Of a stretch of DNA of 64,000 bases, positions 49,966-60,700 are shown one piece after another. The position numbers and the translations under genes were made by a program. The stretch's first letter is position 1. Every line of letters starts with the position of its first letter. The DNA is from Saxidomus purpurata (lineage: Eukaryota; Mollusca; Bivalvia; Venerida; Veneridae): NCBI GenBank assembly GCA_022818135.1, contig JAFMSR010000009.1:27842254-27906253 (forward strand), written 5' to 3'. Below the pieces are notes generated by a model that made no database searches, was not told the origin of the DNA, and was given only the letters and a program-made list of their open reading frames with translations.

Positions 49966-52210
49966 CGAATAACCAACTACCTTTTGGTTGGTAGTTGGGG
50001 ATTCACGCGAATAACCAACTGAGTCCCCTGGTGGATGTAGGGAGAAAGGGGTGTTACCATGTTGTAGAACACATCTATCTTGTTATATATCAGTTACATT
50101 TCTTCCGGAAAATAATTCTATTTTGAGAAGAATACATGCAAAGTTCGAATTACCAACTACCTTCTGGTTGGTAGTTGGGGATTCACGCGAATAACCAACC
50201 GAGTCCCCTGGTGGACGTAGGGAGAAGGGGGTGTTGCCATGTTGTAGAACACATCTATCTTGTTATATATCCGTTACATTTATTCCGAAAAAAATACTTT
50301 CTATTTTGAGAAGAATACATTCAAAGTTCGAATTACCAACTACCTTCTTGTTGGTAGTTGGGGATTCACGCGAATAACCAACTGAGTCCCCTAGAGCACA
50401 TAGGGAGAAGAGGATGTTGCAATGTTGTAGAACACATCTATCTTGTTATATATCAGTTAGATTTCTTCCGGAAAAATACTTTCTTTTTTGAGAGGATTAC
50501 ATGCAAAGTTCGAATTACCAACTACCTTCTGGTTGGTAGTTGGGGATTCACGCGAATAACCAACTGAGTCCCCTGGTGGACGTAGGGAGAAGGGGGTGTT
50601 GCCATGTTGTAGAACACATGTATATTGTTATTTATCCGTAAAATTTATTCGGAAAAAAATACTTTCTATTTTGAGAAGAATACATGCAAAGTTCGAATTA
50701 CCAACTACCTTCTGGTTGGTAGTTGGGGATTCACGCGAATAACCAACTGAATCCCCTGGTGGATGTAGGGAGAAAGGGGTGTTACCATATTGTAGAACAC
50801 ATCTATCTTGTTATATATCAGTTACATTTCTTCCGGAAAAATACTTTCTTTTTTGAGAGGAATACATGCAAAGTTCGAATTACCAACTACCTTCTTGTTG
50901 GTAGTTGGGGATTCACGCGAATAACCAACTGAGTCCCCTGGTGGATGAAGGGAGAAGGGGGTGTTACCATATTGTAGAACACATCTATCTTGTTATATAT
51001 CAGTTACATTTCTTCCGGAAAAATACTTTCTTTTTTGAGAGGAATACATGCAAAGTTCGAATTACCAACTACCTTCTGGTTGGTAGTTGGGGATTCACGC
51101 GAATAACCAACCGAGTCCCCTGGTGGACGTAGGGAGAAGGGGGTGTTACCATGTTGTAGAACACATCTATCTTGTTATATATCAGTAACATTTCTTCCAG
51201 AAAAATACTTTCTTTTTTGAGAAGAATACATGCAAAGTTCGAATTACCAACTATCTTCTGGTTGGTAGTTGGGGATTCACGCGAATAACCAACTGAGTCC
51301 CCTCGTGCACATAGGGTGAAGGGGTGTTGCCATGTTGTAGAACACATGTATATTGTTATATATCCGTTACATTTATTCCGAAAAAAAATACTTTCTATTT
51401 TGAGAAGAATACATTCAAAGTTCGAATTACCAACTACCTTCTGGTTGGTAGTTGGGGATTCACGCGAATAATCAACTGAGTCCCCTCGTGCACATAGGGT
51501 GAAGGAGGTGTTACCATGTTGTAGAACACATCTATCTTGTTATATATCAGTTAGATTTCTTCCGGAAAAATACTTTCTTTTTTGAGAAGAATATATGCAA
51601 AGTTCGAATTACCAACTACCTTCTGGTTGGTAGTTGGGGATTCACGCGAATAACCAACTGAGTCCCCTAGTGGACATAGGGAGAAGAGGATGTTGCCATG
51701 TTGTAGAACACATCTATCTTGTTATATATCCGTTACATTTCTTCCAGAAAAATACTTTCTTTTTTGAGAAGAATACATGCAAAGTTCGAATTACCAACTA
51801 CCTTCTGGTTGGTAGTTGGGGATTCACGCGAATAACCAACTGAGTCCCCTCGTGCACATAGGGTGAAGGGGTGTTGCCATGTTGTAGAACACATCTATTT
51901 TGTTATATATCAGTTAGATTTCTTCCGGAAAAATACTTTCTATTTTGAGAGGAATACTCGCAAAGTTCGAATTACCAACTACCTTCTGGTTGGTAGTTGG
52001 GGATTCACGCGAATAACCAACTGAGTCCCCTGGTGGACGTAGGGAGAAGGGCATGTTACCATGTCGTAGAACACATCTATCTTGTTATATATCCTTACAT
52101 TTCTTCCGGGAAAATACTTTCTATTTTGAGAGGAATACATGCAAAGTTCGAATTACCAACTACCTTCTGGTTGGTAGTTGGAGATTCATACTAATAACCA
52201 ACTAGGTCCC
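49966..52210 (+). repeat. Foldback right arm, about 12 units of about 182 bp
   Basis: Inverted relative to the left arm, with GTGTTACCATGTTGTAGAAC recurring about every 182 bp from 50050 to 52060. Units are more uniform than in the left arm. Confidence 0.9.
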
Positions 52211-52410
52211 CTGCTTTATTCTGTGTTAAGGAAGGAGTATGGTGTGTTTGAACATTTCATTCTGGTGATAGTGTATTGAGTTACCAACTACCAGTTATTA
52301 TATAGTTTGGAATTACGAATAACCAACTGCCAACTAGTAGGTAGTTGGTTATTCGAATATCCAACTACCAACTACCTACTACCTACCAAATTGACGTTCA
52401 TGAATCACAC

Positions 52411-54315
52411 CCACAATAGCCACAACCTTGTTCTGTATTCTTCTCTGTATGGGTCTATTTTTTATTTATCTTCCCGAGGCCAGGACTGTTTACCGAGCAT
52501 GAGAAATGTTATAATAATTTTAGCTCTGCTGTCATTTTCATAATAGGATATAGTCTATCATACCGCATTTACTGTCGCAGACAATGCGAACATTAACTAG
52601 CTCAAGCCTAGAAATGCTAAAATTACTTTTTCCTAATTACGTCAATTATTGTCGACAGTCACACAGAAATACCATATAATGTATTCTTTATGGGTTTACA
52701 AACACTTATCAGTGACCTCTTATAAGGCAGACAAAATGTCAATGTACAAAACTTATTAATTAGTGTTCTGTGAAAATATCTCAGAACAGGGCGTTAGGGG
52801 GTGTGCAGTTTTGGTCACGGCTGTACTCCTTTACGCCCCAACCTTTTTCAATCTGACAGTCCTGTTAGGATCCAAGTATTTCTATCAAGTTGTAAAACAT
52901 TTTAGAAATGAAAATTTCATTTAGTATATTATAATCATGCCAAAACTACTCGATTCAGGAATGCCCAAATTTAAACATTGTACTGTCACCGATAGACAAC
53001 GTTCATACGTGTGAGGTTGTCCGGTAGTTACAGACGCCCGCGTACAGTCCTGTACCGCTAGACAACGTTCATACGTGTGAGGTTGTCCGGTAGTTACAGA
53101 CGCCCGCGTACAGTCCTGTACCGTTAGACAGTGCTCATTAAAATATATTACTGTGAAAATTTGCAGTTAGTGTACAGTGGAATGACTATAGGTTAGCACG
53201 TCAACATGACTGGCTGCTTAAGACAGGTATGACTGTATTAATCTGTGGCTTTAGACTAAACGGCATGTGTGATAGATACAAACTCTGGCCTGCTCTACAT
53301 ACAGCTAAACATGCACATATTTTTTCTGGTAATGTCTCGAAACTTGAAAATGATATGTTACACATCTTGGGGTTCAGTTACAAAACGTTTATATAAATAT
53401 CCGTATAGAGAAATAAAAGCTTTTCTCAATATTGCTGCTATAGGCAATCATTTTGAAATTCATGACGAATGAAGATGGTGGAAAGGTTTGTTAGAAACTG
53501 ACATCTAATCGAATTTTGCGCATTTAAATCTAGTTCATTTCTCTCTGAGCGCTCGTAATGTTTGTTTTATATTATTGACATTGTTGAGAAGACACAATGC
53601 TATTCTCTGAAAGATTTAATCTGCTGTAGATATTTAAATGATAGACATGCATTTACTAACAAAGAATGAGATGAAATACAACTCATCTTTACTAAGTATT
53701 AGGGGTATCGTTGTTTTTGTTAAGAGTAGAAACAGTGCCAGTTTGCGACTGTTTTTGTTGTTACATATTTGTTTTCTGCGGAGCCTCTTCAGAACCAGTT
53801 CAAAAAGAATCCGACATTAAGTGTCACATGACTGTCCATGGCGACAACGCGTTTTTGAGTGATAGTTTATTTTCCAAAATGTTTCTTTTGTATTTCATTG
53901 ACGCTTTGAGAGCCTTCATGAAATCTTTATTAAACACGACAGATAGCATTCACTTTTTGTCAAAAAAAGATTTCTTACGAGTTATGGTTTTTCTCCGCCT
54001 TTAAGATTAACAAAAGCATTTTTGTCAGACCAGTAACTTCAGAAATATTCTATGAATTACAGGGCGCGTTTTCATTCTAACGTGTAATATACCGGTATTT
54101 CTTCCCAAAATAGGTGTCTGTTAATAAAATTAAGATCATGTGATTATACAAAGTAACATAGGAGAGGTTTAAATATCGGACATTATATTAAAAGTCCCAT
54201 GACCACAATTACATGTTGCTCTTATTTTACCATATGTCTTACCGACGAAAATGAACTTTATTTGTACCAAAAGCATTCCTAACTTTACTTTTTAAATCGA
54301 TGTACATGTTAGAAA
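52411..54315. other. Mostly non-genic stretch
   Basis: No gene recognised. Frames at 53269-53472, 53638-53820 and 53711-54004 lack domains. A 66-bp unit is present twice at 52993-53124. Confidence 0.4.
52993..53124 (+). repeat. 66-bp perfect tandem duplication
   Basis: TAGACAACGTTCATACGTG starts both copies (52993 and 53059), and the sequence through CAGTCCTGTACCG is repeated without visible change. Confidence 0.95.
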
Positions 54316-54619
54316 TACTGTAAATTGCTTTAAATTCGCGATGGTTTAATTTTCGCTAATATTCACGACTCTATGAGGACGCGAATTCAAAACCACGCGA
54401 AATATTAGCTTACCGGGTGTCCGAAGTTCAGTCTTTATGATAATAATAATAATACAGATACGACGTATCCAGTGTAAAGGGTTAAAAAAACTTTCAAACA
54501 TTTACGAATTTTTGCCTACCGTTTTAACTTGGCGTCGCGATTTTAAGACATTGCGAATTAGTCAAAAACGTTAAATTCGCGAAAAAAAGGACCTCGCGAA
54601 ATTAAAGCAATTTACAGTA
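54316..54619. mobile_element. About 300-bp MITE with TA target duplication
   Basis: Terminal inverted repeats are CTGTAAATTGCTTTAAATTC on the left and CTGTAAATTGCTTTAATTTC on the right (reversed), one mismatch, each continuing GCG. TA lies outside both ends. Inside are further GCGAAT/ATTCGC-type motifs and an AAT run. This is a Tc1/mariner-type non-autonomous element by target site. Confidence 0.8.
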
Positions 54620-55214
54620 TAGCGCAGTTATTGCGAAAAATAGGAAAGACTTCTGGCAACACCTTTTGCGTGAACAAACGACTTGAATACGAAAGAAATT
54701 AATATATATCAACTATGTTTTAGAGTATTAGTAAATTGATTTTACTATATTAGTAAATTCAAAGTGATCGTGGGACTTTAACAGTAGATATGTTAATTTA
54801 GATCATTTAAAAAAAATACTTACTTTAGCGACGTTTGCTAACTGCCAATAGTGAGACTTGACTAGGAAACAAACAGGAAAATCCTATAAATGCCAGTCTC
54901 AACATTACATGGTGAGAAAACTTGTCCAGTGTGCTCTACATGGAAACATCAATAACCCAGTAACCCCCTTGACTGAAGCGTGCCGCGTCTAATAAATTCT
55001 CCTGTCAATTTACCTCTATCTTACTCGGAATGAAAATCATACACTGCTGCCAGTGTTCGTGCGTGCGTAAATAAGTATATTATTTAGGCAATGATGATAG
55101 GTTGTATGGTCTTGGAAAAGGTTTTCTTCCGTGACAGATCAGAAGCGTTTTCGTTATGCCGTAGATACATGCAATACAATTGCCGAATGATCTAACGAAA
55201 ACGTTTTCATGGTT
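54620..55214. other. Non-genic stretch
   Basis: Nothing recognised before the next minisatellite. Confidence 0.4.
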
Positions 55215-55935
55215 TTGTAGACTGGTCCAAGGAACAACATATTGTAGACTGTTCCAAGGAACATTATTTTATAGACCTATCAAAGGAACATTATTTTATA
55301 GACCTATCCTACGAGAAATATTTTGTACATTGATCCTAGGAACAGTATTGTGTAGACCTATTTAAGGAACAATATTGTATGGATCTGTCCAAGGAACAAT
55401 ATTGTGTAGACCTATTTAAGGAACAATATTGTATGGACCTGTCCACGGAACAATATTGTGTAGACCTGTGATCCCAACAACATTTTGCAAACCGATCCCA
55501 GAAAAAAAACATTTTATAGACCGATCCCAAGAACAACATTTTGTAGACCGGTCCCAAGAACAACATTTTGTAGACCGGTCCCAAGAACAACATTTTGTAG
55601 ACCGGTCCCAAGAACAACATTTTGTAGACCGGTCCCAAGAACAACATTTTGTAGACCGGTCCCAAGAACAACATTTTGTAGACCGGTCCCAGGAAAAACA
55701 TTGTTAAGACCCATCCCGAGAAAACATTTTGTAGACCCCGTGGAACAACATTTTGTAGACCGGTTCCTGGGAACAACATTTTGTAGACCGGTCCCAGGAA
55801 AAACATTGTTAAGACCCATCCCGAGAAAACATTTTGTAGACCCCGTGGAACAACATTTTGTAGACCGGTTCCTGGGAACACCATTCTGTAGACCGACCCT
55901 AGGAAAAACATTTTGTAGACCGATTCCTCGGAGAA
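55215..55935 (+). repeat. 27-bp minisatellite, about 26 copies
   Basis: The unit is CATTTTGTAGACCGGTCCCA followed by AGAACAA; earlier units are diverged (ATTTTATAGACCTATCAAAGG). A longer block containing GACCCATCCCGAGAAAACAT and CCCCGTGGAACAACA is itself repeated about 104 bp apart. Nine-codon periodicity keeps frames open on both strands (QHFVDRSQE, TTFCRPVPR). It is unrelated in sequence to the 27-bp satellite at 37 kb. Confidence 0.9.
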
Positions 55936-57763
55936 TAATTCTTCTATCATACAAGAAAAGAGTATCAATAATAAAGTCCAAATGTGAGTACTTATTCGTA
56001 GAAATAATGTTTGTAAAGTTCCCAGTGTTCAATCGAATGGCAGGCATGTTAAAGCATTGTTCTGGCCAAATAAAATGTATTGACCACAGTGATAAAAACG
56101 TCGGAGTCATTTCTGGCCTTGCAAACGTGCCGAGTAATTTGTTAGGGGAGAATACTATACCCCGAGGAACAGACGTTCCTATTGATTATGTAAATGAAGC
56201 TATTAGGTTTAGAGGGGAACCAGCAAAAATAATTGTTAGTTTTCAGTGGAGTATGTCTGCCTGAATCAGAGATTGCAGGGTTTTCATTTGCTATTAAATA
56301 ATCTGAAGATATTCGAATCATTTATTTATCGTTACATAACATGAAAACGTCTAATGTCTCTTGCCGAACAGTCTTCAAAAATATCGACTAAGGATAAGAA
56401 ATTATTCATTGTCATCTTTATGGTTTATCTGTAAGTGATCTTTTTTCAATAAAAGCAAGCTTGGAGAACACATTTTCAAAATTCAGTGGTACATGTAAGC
56501 AGCGGGCCTAGAAGACAACGGAACATATGGATATACGTTACAAGAGTCTGAATCAGATATTTATCAAGTAGAGTTAACTGCAATTTTTCACCAATAACTG
56601 CCAATAATGTAAAACTGTCTCGTCTGTATTTTGAAAGAGAGCTTTTTGGTCGTAAAATAGCATCAGTATAATTATATCCATGTTTATGCAGCGGCGTGTT
56701 AATGCAAGTATCAACAGTAAGCCGTGACAAAATGTTTAAATACAAATAAAAAGAGACATCAGAGTGTTCAATGCGAACTTCAAAAGAGCTGAACCTTTTT
56801 ACATATATATGAGCTAAAAAATATCTAGCCTCCACCTCTGCTAATCTCGAACAAAACCTAGACTGCTGTGACCAGGTCATTCTCCATTAACACTACCGCT
56901 TCTATCTGAAAACCTAACCATAAATGACATTATTTTACTCATTAATTTCATAAGTAAATTAGTAGTAAATCAGTAGTATACATTCTTTGATATATGTAAC
57001 ATTTATTTTAGCTGCACTTAATAAGTTGGCAAATATTATTTTTCTAAAATGGTCACGAAAGAAAATAAATACATTTTAGACATAAAATATATAGTATCGG
57101 TGTGTTTTAGACATGAAATGGTATTAGCGTGTTTTAGACATAAAATGGTATCGGCGTGTTTTGAAAACTCATATTTCTAGAATAATTGCCTGTATTGTAT
57201 ATTTACAATGATTTACGCTACATTGGTATTTGACAAGTTGAAAAGTTCCTTAAACTTACATACTTATATAACTAAAACTCTGTTTGCATGTTTCCTGCTT
57301 CAAAAAACGATGAGCCTGTAGTTTGTGAGATCCACCATCAGCGCATTTACATGTGCGCAAAATAAAAGCTTGTGTGGCTTGTGTGACAGTTTTTACTGTC
57401 TTTAAAATCTTTGACATTATCAGGATTTATTATATTAACGATCCCTGACATTATGCAAGGAGTAAGTCTAAATCCCGGCGCTGTTGATTCTTTTGGGTAA
57501 GGTATCGAGATATTGTAAATATAAAAATATATATATACCGATCATCTTATGCGAATTTACATGGGTGTCGCACAAATACCCAAAACATGGTACTTATTTC
57601 ATATAATTAAGCTAACCAAATGACTTCAGCGGTTCATTGTCTGTAAAGGAATGTGATAACATACAGAGGTACATGTTTTTTTGAAAATTGTATTCATCTT
57701 TTCTTGCACGAAGTAAAAATTCACCGGAGAGTGTTTCTCAACAGATTTATTTGTGTTTTACAG
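55936..57763. other. Upstream flank of the MPP gene
   Basis: No coding exon recognised. The frame that runs out of the minisatellite to 56264 and a 134-codon minus-strand frame (56476-56880) show no domain. Noncoding 5' exons of the MPP gene may lie here or further upstream, since its first coding exon begins with a splice acceptor. Confidence 0.35.
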
Positions 57764-60700
57764 ATTGAAAAAGTCTTGTTGTAGCAGGAAAGCGGATGTC
57801 CTCCATGATGTATCACGTGACTTCCCATGATGCCTGTCACCCTCTCATTGAAAACGCAGCAGTATATTGATCCAGGTATGCAATGTAAAAGAAACGCCTT
57901 TTCTTAGAGTATACATAGTTTGATGATCATCTCAACTCAGTTAAATTAGTTCAAAAACCTACCAGTATTAGTTTGGTTAGTTCAGGGACCTACCATTTTC
58001 AGTTTGATTAGTTCAAGGACCTACCATTATCAGTTTGATAGTTCAAGGACCTACCAGTATCATTTCAATTAGTTCAAGGACCTACCAGTATCACTTAAAT
58101 AAGTTCAAGGACCTACCAGTATCTGTTTAATTAGTTCAAGGACCTACCAGTATCAGTTTAATTAGTTCAAGGACCTACCAGTATCAGTTAAATTAGATCA
58201 AGGACCTACCAGTATCAGTTAATTTAGTTGAAGGACCTACCAGTATCAGTTAAATTAGTTCAAGGACCTACCAGTATCAGTTAAATTAGTTGAAGGACCT
58301 ACCAGTATAAGTTAATTTAGTTGAAGGGCCTACCAGTATCAGGTAAATTAGATCAAGGACCTACCAGTATCAGGTAAATTAGATCCAGGGCCTACCAGTA
58401 TCAGGTAATATTAGTTCAAGAACCTACCAGTATCAGGTAAATTAGTTCAAGGACCTACTAGTATCAGGTAAATTAGTTCAAGGACCTACCAGTATCAGGT
58501 AATATTAGTTCAAGGACCTACCCGTATCAGGTAAATTAGTTCAAGGGCCTACCAGTATCAGGTAATATTAGTTCAAGGACCTACCAGTATCAGTTAAATT
58601 AGTTCAAGGACCTACCAGTATCAGTTAAATTAGTTCAAGGACCTACCCGTATCAGGTAAATTAGTTCAAGGACCTACCAGTATCAGGTAATATTAGTTCA
58701 AGGACCTACCCGTATCAGGTAAATTAGTTGAAGGACCTACCAGTATCAGGTAATATTAGTTCAAGGACCTACCAGTATCAGGTAAATTAGTTCAAGGACC
58801 TACCAGTATCAGGTAATATTAGTTCAAGGACCTACCCGTATCAGGTAAATTAGTTCAAGGGCCTACCAGTATCAGGTAATATTAGTTCAAGGACCTACCA
58901 GTATCAGGTAAATTAGTTGAAGGACCTACCAGTATCAGGTAATATTAGTTCAAGGACCTACCAGTATCAGGTAAATTAGTTGAAGGACCTACCAGTATCA
59001 GGTAATATTAGTTCAAGGACCTACCCGTATCAGGTAAATTAGTTCAAGGGCCTACCATTATCAGGTAATATTAGTTCAAGGGCCTACTAGTATCAGGTAA
59101 ATTAGTTGAAGGACCTACCAGTATTAGTTAAATTAGTTGAAGGACCTACCTGCTGTGTTTCATTTTATAAAATGACGTTGAAAGAAATGTTTCATATACA
59201 AAAGTATGTAGAGAGTTGCTAAGCACTGAGCCCTGAAAATAATAATTTCTAAAATATTGGAAATGATTTGATTATATTCAGTTAACAGTTTTGGTCGAGC
59301 CACCACAGTACCAAGCGCCATTCACACACACGTACGCAGCCAATCACACTAAAACTGCGAGTCAATAAAAATGTGTGATACCAATATCAGTTATCCTTTT
59401 TTCGTCTCGTGCTTGAAAACGTAGGAACAAGAACAGACAAATAAATTGTGTTTAAGCATATAATCGATTAAAAAAGACTAAACAATATTCATGTATGACA
59501 AATCCACGAAAACAATATCAGTATTTCTGCGAAATTTCCACGTATTGTGGCTTTAAGCTTTGGTAAACGGCTGTTTATTTTAAACGTTATTTTGATTTTT
59601 TTACCTTCTGTCATCAAAACAGTGATTATAATCATATAGTAAGCATGTGCTAACAGAATAATGATTGTGATTTTGTTATAAACAGATGCAAACAAGATAG
59701 TGAGCAGTCTTCCGGTTTTACATTCCGAGTACAGCATTCCTGACGAACATATCGCTTTTCTCAGGAGATTCTTCAGAGCACATGATACACAAACACTCAT
59801 GAAGGTAAGCGACACCGAGGACTCTTGATTCACAGACACTCATGAAGGTAAGCGACACCGAGGAACTCTTGATTCACAAACACTCATGAAGGTAAGCGAC
59901 GATTCACAAACACTCATGAAGGTAAGCGACACCGAGGAACTCCTGATTCACAAACACTCATGAAGGTAAGCGACACTCATGAAGGTAAGCGACACCGAGG
60001 AACTCTTGATTCACTCATGAAGGGAGTTACATGCTACACAAACGCTCCTGAATATAAACAACAACCGGCAGGATACACATAATCCAATAAACGATTGCAT
60101 GGTACACACACATTCCTGAAGGTAAACCACAAACCCCAAGAAGAGATCGCATGATAAACAAACATTGCTGATTGTTAAGTCACACCGCATGATTCGCAAA
60201 AACGCAAGAAGGAGAAGGGAAAACCAGGTACACAAACGCTCCTGAAGGAAAGCCATATCGCATAATTTGAAAAAAAAACTTAGAAGGGATGGCATGGTAC
60301 ACAAATCTCATGAAAGTAACTCACACCGCATGATACACAAAACTCGAGAAGGGATCGCATGATACACAAACGCCCCTGAAGGTAATCCACACCGCATGAT
60401 ACACAAAACCCCGAGAGGGGATCGCATGATTTACAAACGCTCCTGAAGGTAATCCACACCGCATGATACACAAAACCCCGAGAGGGGATCGCATGATTCA
60501 CAAACGCTCCTGAAGGTAATCCACACCGCATGATACACAAAACTCCGAGAGGGGATCGCATGATACACAAACGCTCCTGAAGGAAAGCCTCTTCGCATGA
60601 TACACAAACGCCCAAGAAGGGATGATATGGTACACAAACGCTCCTGAAGATAATCCAGTACGCATGATACACAAAACTCCGAGAGGGGATCGCATGATAC

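Larger units (their letters stand above)
46191..52401. mobile_element. 6.2-kb foldback transposon with tandem-repeat inverted arms
   Basis: The element is bounded by an exact 9-bp direct repeat, GAATCACAC (46182-46190 and 52402-52410). Its ends are inverted: ATGAGCGTCAATTTGGTAGG on the left and ATGAACGTCAATTTGGTAGG on the right (reversed). About 250 bp of single-copy terminal sequence is followed by arms of about 182-bp tandem repeats: roughly 14 units at 46440-48950 and 12 inverted units at 49966-52210. A unique centre of about 1 kb has no transposase. The layout matches foldback elements such as Drosophila FB (9-bp duplication) and Galileo (7-bp duplication), or sea urchin TU. The superfamily is uncertain. 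The many 65-78-codon frames in the arms (MGIHANNQLSPLVD..) are repeat by-products. Confidence 0.85.

Noticed and set aside
46442..52194. Many 65-78-codon frames starting MGIHANNQL
   Set aside because: They recur because the 182-bp foldback units recur, and each ends where the non-triplet period shifts phase.
55485..56264. 259-codon plus-strand frame
   Set aside because: Two thirds is minisatellite; the remainder has no domain, start or splice support of its own.
56476..56880. 134-codon minus-strand frame upstream of the MPP gene
   Set aside because: Composition is not convincing and no domain, splice site or polyadenylation signal supports it.
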